Assembly (NCBI GenBank): GCA_965206975.1
Contig: OZ242253.1
Coordinates: 868,001 to 932,000 of the forward strand
From: JAAXGI01 sp965206975
GTDB taxonomy: Bacteria > Gemmatimonadota > Gemmatimonadetes > Longimicrobiales > Gaopeijiaceae
Length of the DNA: 64,000 bases
Direction: 5' to 3'
Part shown: positions 55,974-64,000 of the stretch, piece by piece
How the letters are laid out: each line of letters starts with the position of its first letter
How positions within the stretch are numbered: the first letter of the stretch is position 1
Position numbers and translations under genes: made by a program
The notes under the pieces: generated by a model
Told to the model about the DNA's origin: nothing
The model's database searches: none
What the model saw: the letters and a program-made list of their open reading frames with translations, nothing else

Positions 55974-57548
55974 GTGCATACCCACCCGACCACGGCGCGC
56001 CGCTTGCCCCTCGCACTCGCACTCACGTTCCTCGCACTCCCGGCGACGGGCCAGGAGGCGCACCGCACCGCACCCGAGGTCTCGGGCTACACCGAGTACA
56101 CCTCCTACGAGGAGATGATGGCGTACCTGGCCGCCGTCCAGGCCTCGAGCACGGAGATGCGGCTCGGGATCTACGGGGAGAGCCGGCTCGGCCGGGAGCT
56201 CCCCTACGCGATCTTCTCCCGGCCCTCCATCACCCGGCCGTGGGAGGCGTGGGTCCTCGGGAAGCCGATCCTCGTGCTCGCCGCGAACGTCCACGGGGAC
56301 GAGCGGACCTTCCGCGAGTCCGTCCTCCTCCTCCTCCGGGACCTCGCGACCCCGGGAACGGAGATGAACGACGCGCTCGACGAGCTGACGATCCTCGTCG
56401 TCCCGCAGCTGAACCCGGACGGCTTCTCCACTCCCGACCCGCAGCGGGGGAACATCTGGGGGCTCGATCTCAACCGGGACTACATGAAGCTCGAACAACC
56501 CGAGATCCGAGGGTACGTCCAGAACATCCTCCTCCCCTGGGCCCCGCACCTCTTCGTGGACGGCCACAACGGGGGCGCGTACCCCTACAACCTGAACTAC
56601 CAGTGCCCCTCGCACACGACGCCCGACACGAGGATTACCGAGCTCTGCGACGAGCGGATCTTTCCGGCGGTGGACGAAGCGCTCGGGGCGGAGGGGTATC
56701 TGGGGTGGTACTATCAGCGGGGGAATGAGAATCGCTGGGACGTGGGCGGCTCGGATCCGCGGATCGGGAGGAACTACGGCGGCTTCTCGAACATGGTCGG
56801 CATCCTCTTCGAGTCGCCGCGTGGACAGTCGATGGCCGACGGGGTCCGCGCGGGCGTCATCGGCTACGAGTCGGTCGTCCGATGGGCACGCGACAACACG
56901 GAACTCCTCCTCGAAACCGTGCGCCGGGCGCGGATCGAGACCGCGGAGACGGGCCAACGCCCGGGAGGCGAGGTCCCGATCGAGGTCGTCTACATCCCGG
57001 AGGACGAGCCGGTCACCTACCTCCTCCCCGAGGAGCCCGGGGCCGAGGGCCCCGTCCGCGAGATCCAAAGTGACTCACTCATGAAGGTACCGGTGACGAC
57101 ACTCAGCCGTCCGCGTCCCTGGGCGTACCTCCTCCCCCCGGACGCGGAGGCGGCTGTCGAGCTCCTCAAGGACCACGGACTCGAGGTGGAGAGGCTCGAG
57201 GAGGGAGTCAACGCGGTCGTGGACATCTACCTGATCGGCGATCTCCGCTACGAGGAGGCGTACAACCACGAGGCGGCGGCGAAGATCGACGTCATGGACA
57301 CCATCACGCGCGAGGCGGCCGTCGCTCAGGGCTCATACGTCGTCCGGACGGGCCAGATGCAGGGGCACGTCGCGGCCCACCTCCTCGAGGCCGAGACCCG
57401 GGACGGTGTCGTCTACTGGAACCGGATGGATCCCTGGATCCCGAAGGCGGCCGTCGAGGCCTTCAAGGCGGGCGACGGCCCGCCCCCCGAGTTCCCGATC
57501 TGGAAGCTCATGGAACCGACGCCCCTCCCGACCCGGCTCCTCCCGTGA
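55974..57548 (+). CDS. exported M14-family zinc carboxypeptidase
   Basis: An exported M14 peptidase (about 524 residues). The signal peptide is RLPLALALTFLALPATGQE. Zinc ligands are H107 and E110 (ANVHGDERTF) and the His of VDGHNGG; the substrate Arg in LDLNRDY and the catalytic Glu in ILFESPRG are in place. The C-terminal 200 residues form an extra domain (about 320-520) after the catalytic unit, with no recognised family. The start is the GTG at 55974 with GGGGGAAC upstream; an ATG at 55902 overlapping the previous stop is an alternative that would put 24 basic residues before the signal. It is the last gene before the convergent pst-phoU operon. Confidence 0.92.
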   Translation: MHTHPTTARRLPLALALTFLALPATGQEAHRTAPEVSGYTEYTSYEEMMAYLAAVQASSTEMRLGIYGESRLGRELPYAIFSRPSITRPWEAWVLGKPILVLAANVHGDERTFRESVLLLLRDLATPGTEMNDALDELTILVVPQLNPDGFSTPDPQRGNIWGLDLNRDYMKLEQPEIRGYVQNILLPWAPHLFVDGHNGGAYPYNLNYQCPSHTTPDTRITELCDERIFPAVDEALGAEGYLGWYYQRGNENRWDVGGSDPRIGRNYGGFSNMVGILFESPRGQSMADGVRAGVIGYESVVRWARDNTELLLETVRRARIETAETGQRPGGEVPIEVVYIPEDEPVTYLLPEEPGAEGPVREIQSDSLMKVPVTTLSRPRPWAYLLPPDAEAAVELLKDHGLEVERLEEGVNAVVDIYLIGDLRYEEAYNHEAAAKIDVMDTITREAAVAQGSYVVRTGQMQGHVAAHLLEAETRDGVVYWNRMDPWIPKAAVEAFKAGDGPPPEFPIWKLMEPTPLPTRLLP

Positions 57549-57588
57549 GGGGGGGGCGGTGGAAGGTGGGGGGGGGCGGGAGGGCCGT

Positions 57589-58269
57589 TCAGCTCTCCGA
57601 CTTCGGCGGGTGCTTGATCACGACCCCCTCGACCATGAAGACGACGTCTTCGGCGATGTTCGTTGCGAGGTCGCCGATCCTCTCGAGGTTCCTCGAGATG
57701 AGGAGGAGGGACATCGCGGGTCCGATCCAGCGGGGATCTTCCATCATGTGGGTGAGGAGGATCCGGAAGACCGAGTTGTAGAGACGGTCCACCTGGTCGT
57801 CGGCTCGTGCCACGTCCCGCGCCTTCACGGCGTCCGAGCGGACGAAGGAGTCGAGCGCGTTCGAGAGCATCTGCCGGGCGATCCGCGCCATCTCGGCCAC
57901 CTCCGGGATGCGGCCGAAGGGGAGGAGCGGGCCCGAGCGTAGCACCTCGCGGGCTATGTTCACCGCATGATCTCCGACCCGCTCGAGGTCGTTTGAGATC
58001 TTCATCGTCATCGTGATGAAACGGAGGTCTCCGGCCATCGGCTGCTGAAGCGCGAGGAGCTCGTGCGCTGCCTTGTCGATCTGGAGCTCCAGCTCGTCCA
58101 CCCGCAGATCGAGCTCGACGACCTCCTCCGACCGCTCGGGGTCGCCGAGGAGCATCGCGTCATAGGCGCGAGCGACCTGGTCCTCGGCGAAGCCGGACAT
58201 CTCCAGGAGCAAGGAGCGGAGCGCGTCGAGTTCCTGGTGAAAGTGCCGGCCCGCCCCCTCAACGTTCAT
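57589..58269 (-). CDS. phoU: phosphate-signalling accessory protein PhoU
   Basis: PhoU (226 residues), the negative modulator that links the Pst transporter to the PhoR kinase. Two three-helix repeats are seen, each with a DxxxD/ExxD metal-type motif (AMLLGDPERSEEVVELD; DVARADDQVDRL) and the repeated DLERVGDHAVNIAREV and NLERIGDLATNIAEDV signatures. It is the last gene of pstS-C-A-B-phoU; its ATG overlaps the pstB stop (ATGA). It ends 40 bases from the convergent M14 gene, with no obvious terminator between. Confidence 0.97.
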   Translation of the reverse strand: MNVEGAGRHFHQELDALRSLLLEMSGFAEDQVARAYDAMLLGDPERSEEVVELDLRVDELELQIDKAAHELLALQQPMAGDLRFITMTMKISNDLERVGDHAVNIAREVLRSGPLLPFGRIPEVAEMARIARQMLSNALDSFVRSDAVKARDVARADDQVDRLYNSVFRILLTHMMEDPRWIGPAMSLLLISRNLERIGDLATNIAEDVVFMVEGVVIKHPPKSES

Positions 58270-59099
58270 CCGAACCGCCCCGTGATGTACGCCTCGGTCT
58301 GCTCCTCCCGGGGCGCGGTGAAGAGTTCCTCGGTGTTCCCCACCTCGACGAGCCGGCCCAGGTAGAAGAAGGCCGTCCGGTCCGAGACCCGCGCCGCCTG
58401 CTGCATGTTGTGGGTCACGATCACGATCGTGTACTCGGACTTGAGCTCGTAGATGAGCTCCTCGATCTTCTGCGTGGCGATCGGATCGAGTGCGCTTGCG
58501 GGCTCGTCCATGAGGAGCACCTCGGGAGACACGGCAAGCGCCCGCGCGATGCAGAGCCGCTGCTGCTGCCCCCCGGAGAGCCCGAGCGCGCTCTCCGCGA
58601 GGCGATCCTTCACCTCATCCCAGAGCGCGACCCGCTTGAGCGATTCCTCGACGAGCGCCTCGAGCGCCGCGCGCCCGTCCACGAAGCGGTTCACCCTCGG
58701 ACCGTACGCCACATTGTCGAAGATCGACTTGGGGAAGGGGTTCGACTTCTGGAAGACCATCCCGACGCGCCGGCGAAGGAGCACGACGTCCTGATCCGGA
58801 CGGAATACGGATTCCCCGTCCAGGATGAGATCGCCCTGGTAGCGCGCATTCGGGATCAGGTCATTCATCCGGTTGATCGAGCGGAGGAAGGTGGACTTTC
58901 CACAACCGGAGGGACCGATCAGGGCAGTGACCTTCCTCTGGGGCACGGCCAGGTTGATCCCGCGAAGCGCCTGCGCGCTCCCGTACCAGAAGGAGAAGTC
59001 CCGGGCCTCGAGCTGGGTAACCTCCTCCGCCGGCTCACCCCCTGCGGCGGCCGGGCCCGTCGCGCCGTCGGTCCCCGGAAACACTCGAGGGTCGTCCAC
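58266..59099 (-). CDS. pstB: phosphate ABC transporter ATP-binding protein
   Basis: PstB (about 277 residues). Walker A GPSGCGKST, signature LSGGQQQR, Walker B VLLMDEPASALDP and the Q-loop VFQKSNPFPKS are intact, and the PstB-specific NRMNDLIPNARYQGD segment is present. The start is the GTG at 59099, 6 bases after GAGGAGG; a GTG at 59105 overlapping the pstA stop is an alternative. About 35 extra N-terminal residues precede the domain. It energises phosphate import through PstA and PstC. Confidence 0.97.
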   Translation of the reverse strand: MDDPRVFPGTDGATGPAAAGGEPAEEVTQLEARDFSFWYGSAQALRGINLAVPQRKVTALIGPSGCGKSTFLRSINRMNDLIPNARYQGDLILDGESVFRPDQDVVLLRRRVGMVFQKSNPFPKSIFDNVAYGPRVNRFVDGRAALEALVEESLKRVALWDEVKDRLAESALGLSGGQQQRLCIARALAVSPEVLLMDEPASALDPIATQKIEELIYELKSEYTIVIVTHNMQQAARVSDRTAFFYLGRLVEVGNTEELFTAPREEQTEAYITGRFG

Positions 59100-59101
59100 C
59101 G

Positions 59102-59968
59102 TCACCCTCCTCGATAGGGCGTCTTGACCGCGAGGCGCGCGACCAGACTCAGGACCATCACGAGACCGATCAGGACGAGGGAGGCCGCCCACGCCTGCCG
59201 GTGCCAGTCGTCATACGGAGAGATCGCGTACTGGTAGATCAGAAGCGGGAGGGAGGAGACGGGCTCGTTCAGGCGCCACTCGAGAAAGGGGTTTCCGAAG
59301 GCGGTGAAGAGAAGCGGCGCCGTCTCACCCGCGATCCGGGCGAGCGCGACGAGGACACCCGTCAGGATCCCGGCCCGCGCGGCGGGCAGGATGATCCCGA
59401 ACGTCGTTCTCCACCGCGTGAATCCGAGAGCGCGCCCCCCCTCCCTCAGCTCCCGCGGCACGAGACGGACCATCTCCTCGGTCGTGCGAGCGACCATCGG
59501 GATCAGTATGACGGCGAGCGCCACAGATCCGGCAAGAAGCGAGAAGCGGCCCATCCAAACCACGACCCACGCCCAGACGAAGATCCCGACGACGACGGAG
59601 GGGATCCCGTTCATCACGTCGGCGACGAAGCGCACCGCCTTCGCGAGCCTCGTGTGCCGTTCCTCGGCGAGGAAGACACCGGCCGCGATCGCGACCGGCA
59701 CTCCGATCGCACCCCCCAGCGCGACGAGGAGGATCGTTCCGAGAAAGGCGTTCGCCATCCCCCCGCCCGTCTCTCCGACCGGCGCCGGGAGCCGGATGAA
59801 GAAGTCCAGATTGAGCGCCCCGGCCCCCGCCGAGATCAGGTGATAGAAGATGAGGAGGAGCGGCACCAGGACGACGACGGAAGCGACCCCGGTCAGGGCG
59901 AGCATGGAGGTACTGACCAGACGCCGGCGAAGCGCGTACCGCCCGGCGTACCGATCCGCGCCCCTCAT
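59102..59968 (-). CDS. pstA: phosphate ABC transporter permease PstA
   Basis: PstA (about 288 residues). Six transmembrane helices, with the permease EAA-like loop ELREGGRALGFTRWRT followed by ILPAARAGILTGVLVALARI AGETAP, which contacts PstB. The ATG at 59968 has GGGAGG upstream and overlaps the pstC stop as ATGA; the longer open frame upstream is a shadow of pstC. It pairs with PstC to form the channel in the inner membrane. Confidence 0.96.
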   Translation of the reverse strand: MRGADRYAGRYALRRRLVSTSMLALTGVASVVVLVPLLLIFYHLISAGAGALNLDFFIRLPAPVGETGGGMANAFLGTILLVALGGAIGVPVAIAAGVFLAEERHTRLAKAVRFVADVMNGIPSVVVGIFVWAWVVVWMGRFSLLAGSVALAVILIPMVARTTEEMVRLVPRELREGGRALGFTRWRTTFGIILPAARAGILTGVLVALARIAGETAPLLFTAFGNPFLEWRLNEPVSSLPLLIYQYAISPYDDWHRQAWAASLVLIGLVMVLSLVARLAVKTPYRGG

Positions 59969-60957
59969 GCAGACCTCCCTCGCCGGCCCACCCGCCAGAC
60001 GAGGAGCTGGGCGAGGATATTCACAACAATCGCGATCCCGAAGAGGATCAGCGCAATCTCCATGAGCGCCGAGAGATAGACTTCGCCGGTCGCCTCCGTG
60101 AATTCGTTCGCGAGGACCGAGGCCATCGTGTAGCTCGGAGCAAAGAGCGAGGCTGCGATCTCGGGCCGGTTCCCGATGACCATCGTGATCGCCATCGTCT
60201 CTCCCAGCGCCCTCCCGAGCCCGAGGATCGCCCCCCCGATGATCCCCGGCAGCGCGTAGGGAAGGGCGACCTGCCACGTCATCTCCCACCGGGTGGCGCC
60301 GAGGGCCAGCGCCGCCTCGCGCTGCGCACGGGGCACGGCATCCAGGACCTCACGCGCGACCGCCGAGATGAAGGGGATGATCATGATCGAGAGGATCACG
60401 GCACCGGAGAGCATGCTGAAGCCGTAGGCCGGTCCCTCGAAGAGGGGGATCACCCCTCCGAACCGCTCGCTCAGCGGCTCTTGGACGGCGAAGCGGACAA
60501 AAGGGACCATGACGAAGATCCCCCAGAGGCCGTAGACGACGGAGGGGATCGCGGCGAGAAGCTCGGTCGCGTATGCGATCGGGCGGGCCAGCCATCCGGG
60601 GGCGAGTTCCGTGAGGAAGATCGCTAAGCCCACCGAGAGGGGAACCGCGAGGCAAAGCGCGAGGAAGGAGGAGACGATCGTCCCGTAGACGAAGGGGAGC
60701 GCGCCAAACTCCTCGAGGACGGGGTTCCAGTCGGAGCTGACGAGGAACCCCCACCCGAAGTTCTCGACCGCGAGCCATGCCTCCCGACCGATCCTGAGCA
60801 CAATGAAGGCGAACAGCGCGGGGAGGAGGAGCCCGAAGCACTTCAGGAGGACCCCGAAGATCTGGTCGGCAAGGTTGCCCCGCGAGCGCGAGGGAATCAA
60901 GCGTCTGAGTCCACCTGCCGGGGCCGACGCTTCCCGGGCAGGACGGCGCGACTGCAT
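59965..60957 (-). CDS. pstC: phosphate ABC transporter permease PstC
   Basis: PstC (about 330 residues). A basic N-terminus is followed by the first helix (FGLLLPALFAFIVLRIG), then WNPVLEEFGALPFVYGTIVSS, LLAAIPSVVYGLWGIFVMVP and the EAA loop REAALALGATRWEMTW leading to ALPGIIGGAILGLGRALGET. The ATG at 60957 is used; a TTG at 60969 is possible. The ribosome site is poor, so translation may depend on the pstS stop 19 bases upstream. It is the second gene of the operon. Confidence 0.96.
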   Translation of the reverse strand: MQSRRPAREASAPAGGLRRLIPSRSRGNLADQIFGVLLKCFGLLLPALFAFIVLRIGREAWLAVENFGWGFLVSSDWNPVLEEFGALPFVYGTIVSSFLALCLAVPLSVGLAIFLTELAPGWLARPIAYATELLAAIPSVVYGLWGIFVMVPFVRFAVQEPLSERFGGVIPLFEGPAYGFSMLSGAVILSIMIIPFISAVAREVLDAVPRAQREAALALGATRWEMTWQVALPYALPGIIGGAILGLGRALGETMAITMVIGNRPEIAASLFAPSYTMASVLANEFTEATGEVYLSALMEIALILFGIAIVVNILAQLLVWRVGRRGRSA

Positions 60958-60976
60958 GGGGGAGGGCAACGTCGGC

Positions 60977-62125
60977 TTACGTGTTCGGGGGGGCAGCCGG
61001 CAGATACGCCCCGAAGTCCTCGCCCGGGTCGATGACGGGGCGACGCTCCGGCCCGCACGTCACGACCTTTAGCGCACCGAGCGCCTCCACCCGGATCTCG
61101 ATCGTCAGCGGCGCATAACTCAGCGCCTCCGCGCTCTCCGCCCCCTCCATCAGCGACCACTCGATGAGATCGAGGAGCGCTTCGGCGCGGCGGCAATCCT
61201 CCATATGAGGGGCGACGAGGAGGTACGTCCAGGAGGAGACCGGGTAGGCGCCCCCGGACGCCGCGTTCACGATCGAGAGACGGAAGTCCTCGTTCTCGGC
61301 GATCCGCTCCTCGAAGCCGCCCGCGGCTGCCGTCGCGGACGCCGGCGACGGCGTCACGAACTCGCCACTCCGGTTCCGTATGAGCGCCACGGGAAGCTCG
61401 TTCTGCGCCGCATAGACCTGCTCAACGTACCCGACCCCCCCCTCGATATGCCTGATCTGTCCCGTCACGCCCTCATTCCCCCGGGCACCGAGGCCCGTGG
61501 ACCACCGGACCGCGTTCCCCCGGCCGACCACCGTCCGCCACGACGAACTAATCTCTGCCAAGTAGTCGGTGAACACGTAGGTGGTCCCCGACCCGTCGGA
61601 GCGGTGAACCGGGATGATGTCGCGATCGGGGAAGGTGATGCCCGGGTTCAGCGCGGCGAGGCGGGGATCGCGCCAGTGGGTGACCTCCCCCTGGAAGATC
61701 GCCGCAATCGCCGGCCCATCGAGGCGAAGAGGCTCGAGGAGCCCGGGCAGGTTGTAAGTGACCGCTACGGAGCCGATCACCATGGGTATGCTGAGCGTCC
61801 CCGGCATCCGGGCGAGGTCTTCCTCCGTCAGCGGCGCGTCCGTGGCTCCAAAGTCGACGACCCCCTCGATCATCTGGCGGATCCCGCCCCCCGAACCCAC
61901 CGACTGATAGTTCACCCGTACCGGGTTGTTGTCGGAATAGGTGGCGAACCAGCGGGAATAGATCGGATACGGGAAGGTGGCGCCTGCCCCCGTCAACGTG
62001 AGCTGGCCACCGCCCGCTCCCCCGCCGTCCTCACCCCCGGCCCCGCCCCCATCCATGCTCCAGCACGCGGATGCGCCTAGCGCCATCATAAGGGCGGCGG
62101 CACGTACGCTAGGCCCTGGTTTCAC
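60977..62125 (-). CDS. pstS: phosphate-binding lipoprotein PstS
   Basis: The periplasmic phosphate receptor (about 382 residues). A short signal ends in ALGASAC (lipobox-like), then a Gly-rich linker and the PstS body: LTGAGATFPYPIYSRWF, YQSVGSGGGIRQMI, DFGATDAPLT, and the phosphate-binding VHRSDGSGTTYVFTDYL. The start is the GTG at 62125 with AGGTGG close upstream. Length is slightly above the E. coli protein because of the linker. It is the first gene of pstS-C-A-B-phoU and is divergent from accA. Confidence 0.96.
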   Translation of the reverse strand: MKPGPSVRAAALMMALGASACWSMDGGGAGGEDGGGAGGGQLTLTGAGATFPYPIYSRWFATYSDNNPVRVNYQSVGSGGGIRQMIEGVVDFGATDAPLTEEDLARMPGTLSIPMVIGSVAVTYNLPGLLEPLRLDGPAIAAIFQGEVTHWRDPRLAALNPGITFPDRDIIPVHRSDGSGTTYVFTDYLAEISSSWRTVVGRGNAVRWSTGLGARGNEGVTGQIRHIEGGVGYVEQVYAAQNELPVALIRNRSGEFVTPSPASATAAAGGFEERIAENEDFRLSIVNAASGGAYPVSSWTYLLVAPHMEDCRRAEALLDLIEWSLMEGAESAEALSYAPLTIEIRVEALGALKVVTCGPERRPVIDPGEDFGAYLPAAPPNT

Positions 62126-62234
62126 ACACCACCTGTCGTTGAAACGGCAGCTCGCGCCGGTGCACATCCTGCCGAGAAGCTGGGAAGAGAAAACTAAGGG
62201 AAGTTGATAGGCAACCGAGGCGACTGTGCCACGG

Positions 62235-62270
62235 CTTGGTAACAGAATCGTCACCAAGCACCCGTGTCAA
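62235..62270 (-). promoter_or_regulatory. candidate pst promoter with imperfect palindrome
   Basis: On the minus strand TTGACA (62270-62265) lies about 140 bases before the pstS start. Just downstream is an imperfect inverted repeat, CTTGGTgAC-gattct-GTtACCAAG (62258-62235), which overlaps the expected -10 area. A phosphate-responsive operator is plausible by position, but it does not match the classic Pho box by eye. Confidence 0.35.
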
Positions 62271-62411
62271 ACCCCGCCTCCGCCGAGGGAGGGCGTGCGC
62301 CCCGGCCTGTTCCCCCATTCGCCCTCGCTATTAGAATGAGCGGGCGCTCCCCCGCGCTCCCGGCTGGGGGGGAGCGCCCGCCCTTCCGGAATCGTTCGAA
62401 AGGAGCCCCGG

Positions 62412-63383
62412 TTGTCCAGCAAGCCTCACCTCGGATTCGAGCGGGACGTGGCCGAGCTCCAAGCGGAGATCGAGCGCCTCCTCGATCTAGCCGAGAAGAA
62501 GGGGACGGACGTCGCCGGAGAGCTCCGCGAGCTCCGCTCGAAGCTCGCGAGCCTCAAGGAGGAAAGCAGTCGGCATCGCTCGGCAATCGAGCAGGTGCAG
62601 GTGGCCCGCCATCCGCGGCGGCCGTACACGCTCGACTACATCGACCGCATCTTCACCGACTGGATCGAACTCCACGGGGACCGCTCGTTCCGCGACGACG
62701 CGGCGATCGTGGGGGGGTGGGGCCGGCTCGACGGCGCGCCGCTCATGGTCATCGGCCACCAGAAAGGCCGGAGCATGAAGGAGAACCTCCGCCGGAATTT
62801 CGGGATGCCCCACCCGGAGGGATACCGGAAGGCGCTGCGGCTGATGCGCCTCGCCGAGAAGTTCGGCCGGCCCGTGGTCACCTTCATCGACACGCCCGGG
62901 GCCTACCCAGGGGTCGGAGCCGAGCAGCGGGGGCAGGCCGAGGCGATCGCGACGAATCTTCGCGAGATGGCTAGGCTCCGCATTCCCACCATCTCGGTGG
63001 TCATCGGGGAGGGCGGCTCAGGGGGGGCACTCGCCCTCGGCCTCACGGACCGGATCCTCGTGCTCGAGCACTCGATCTACTCGGTCATCTCCCCGGAAGG
63101 GTGCGCGGCGATCCTCTGGCGGTCCGCGGAGGAGCGGGAGCGGGCGGCCGCAGCGCTGAAGCTCACGGCCGCGAATCTCTCGGAGCTCGGTGTTGCCGAC
63201 GAGATCATCCCGGAGCCCGCGGGCGGGGCGCATGCCGATTGGGACGCCCAGGCGGAGGCGCTCCGCGCGGTCCTCGTTCGCCACCTCGCCGAGCTGAGCC
63301 GGCTCGGCGTCGGCGAGAGAGGGCCTCTCCGCTTCGGAAAGTACCGCGCGATCGGGGCGTGGCACGACGCGAGCGAGGCCTGA
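62412..63383 (+). CDS. accA: acetyl-CoA carboxylase carboxyltransferase alpha subunit
   Basis: AccA (323 residues, standard length), which with AccD transfers carboxyl from biotin to acetyl-CoA in fatty acid synthesis. An N-terminal coiled coil (LQAEIERLLDLAEKKGTDV) is followed by the carboxyltransferase motifs RPYTLDYIDRIFTDWIELHG, GDRSFRDDAAIVGG, FIDTPGAYPGVGAEQRGQ and GEGGSGGALALGL. The start is a TTG at 62412 preceded by AAAGGAGCC; no in-frame ATG fits the family start. It is divergent from pstS and 26 bases upstream of ricT. Confidence 0.97.
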   Translation: MSSKPHLGFERDVAELQAEIERLLDLAEKKGTDVAGELRELRSKLASLKEESSRHRSAIEQVQVARHPRRPYTLDYIDRIFTDWIELHGDRSFRDDAAIVGGWGRLDGAPLMVIGHQKGRSMKENLRRNFGMPHPEGYRKALRLMRLAEKFGRPVVTFIDTPGAYPGVGAEQRGQAEAIATNLREMARLRIPTISVVIGEGGSGGALALGLTDRILVLEHSIYSVISPEGCAAILWRSAEERERAAAALKLTAANLSELGVADEIIPEPAGGAHADWDAQAEALRAVLVRHLAELSRLGVGERGPLRFGKYRAIGAWHDASEA

Positions 63384-63409
63384 GGGGGCCCGGCCAGGTA
63401 GGCGACGCG

Positions 63410-64000
63410 ATGGGCACCTTTGCAGAGGTCGGATTCAAGGCGAATCGGCGGGGATACTTCACCGCCGCCTCGACGGAGTTCGGGATCGGACGCTACGTGG
63501 TCGTGGAAGCGGACCGGGGGGAGGATCTGGGCGAAATCCTCTCCCTCGGCCGGGTGGCGGAGCGGAAGTGCAGTACCTCCGGCGGGTGCGAGACGCCGCT
63601 TCCCAAGCGGAAGATCGTAAGGCTTGCGACCGAGAAGGAGATTGTCGCCCTCGGCCGGCTGCGCCGGGACGAGGAGAGGGTCCGGACCAGGACGCGCGCG
63701 AAGGTCTCCTCCCTGGGCCTCAAGATGAAGGTCACCGAGGCGGAGTGGCAGTTCGACCGGAGGAAGCTCACGATCTACTTCACGGCGGATCGCAGGGTCG
63801 ACTTCGCCGGGCTGGTGCGGGAGCTGGCGCGAAGCTTCCGCACGCGAATCGACCTCCGCCAGATCGGCGTGCGCGACGAGGCGGCGCTCCTCGGCGGGGT
63901 CGGCCGGTGCGGGAGGGAGCTCTGCTGCTCCACCTGGCTTCCGGAGCTGAAGCCCGTCTCCCTCCAGCTCGCCAAGGACCAGAGCCTCTCGCTCAATCCG
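63410..64000 (+). CDS. ricT: PSP1-domain RicT-like protein, 3'-partial
   Basis: The first 197 residues of a PSP1-domain protein; the gene runs off the window. It has the RicT (YaaT) pattern: a basic N-domain (AEVGFKANRRGYFTA), SGGCETPLPKRKIVRLAT, the central TIYFTADRRVDFAGLVRELA and the Cys-rich GRCGRELCCSTWLPELKPVS followed by QLAKDQSLSLNP. In Bacillus RicT joins RicA and RicF in an Fe-S complex that supports RNA processing by RNase Y. Cys spacing supports cluster binding here. The ATG at 63410 lies 26 bases after accA, so the two may be co-transcribed. Confidence 0.9.
   Translation, partial: MGTFAEVGFKANRRGYFTAASTEFGIGRYVVVEADRGEDLGEILSLGRVAERKCSTSGGCETPLPKRKIVRLATEKEIVALGRLRRDEERVRTRTRAKVSSLGLKMKVTEAEWQFDRRKLTIYFTADRRVDFAGLVRELARSFRTRIDLRQIGVRDEAALLGGVGRCGRELCCSTWLPELKPVSLQLAKDQSLSLNP

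Noticed and set aside
62235..62258. Palindrome as a terminator for accA or pstS
   Set aside because: Both genes start, not end, around it and there is no T-tract, so a regulatory site is more likely.

Overview
The window is high-GC bacterial DNA. Its gene content points to a Gemmatimonadota-type organism, possibly a host- or sediment-associated marine lineage: many Tat-exported hydrolases and lipoprotein beta-propellers, a DUF4837 lipoprotein, DUF1592/DUF1552 proteins, an exported ankyrin protein, and a RicT/AccA/PstSCAB-PhoU/DnaE block. That assignment is inferred from family content, not from a marker gene.

Layout. (1) 1-15 kb: an accessory run, mostly minus strand, of exported catabolic hydrolases. 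It holds a frameshifted SMP-30-like lipoprotein, a Tat PhoD-like phosphatase, two lipoprotein amidases, a Tat amidohydrolase, two Tat-tagged MmgE/PrpD proteins around an exported cyclase, and an M42 aminopeptidase. (2) 15.3-20.9 kb: tRNA-Ile(GAT), a signal-peptide-bearing F420/NADP reductase-like protein, and a tightly coupled minus-strand operon running from a very acidic 65-residue microprotein through an LVIVD lipoprotein and a YVTN lipoprotein to YigZ. (3) 21.4-27.8 kb: an HME-type RND tripartite efflux operon (TolC, adaptor, CusA-like pump), with a small His-rich exported protein upstream. (4) 28-37 kb: a PQQ dehydrogenase divergent from a cytochrome/DUF1592 - Tat DUF1552 - exported ankyrin operon. 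(5) 37-48.6 kb: widely spaced genes (creatininase-like, FmdB-like, POT transporter, aldo/keto reductase, SDR) separated by decayed genes. (6) 48.6-64 kb: a dense conserved block of DUF4837, dnaE, msrA, M3 oligopeptidase and M14 peptidase, facing a pstS-C-A-B-phoU operon, then accA and the start of ricT.

The most notable feature is a set of gene remnants in gaps that look empty: a PotD-like solute-binding protein (30.2-30.5 kb), the C-terminus of a second ankyrin protein (38.3-38.7 kb), a lipocalin-like domain (43.2-43.4 kb), the N-terminus of a TonB-dependent receptor (43.4-43.9 kb), a second PQQ dehydrogenase with two reading-frame breaks (44.2-46.3 kb), and a P4-type tyrosine integrase (47.9-48.3 kb). 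The integrase lies between the accessory region and the conserved block. Together they suggest an old, eroding island in which parts of the PQQ/ankyrin module were present twice.

The exported enzymes imply periplasmic or surface processing of amides, peptides and organic acids, but no pathway can be closed from sequence alone. No rRNA, CRISPR array or intact insertion sequence was seen.
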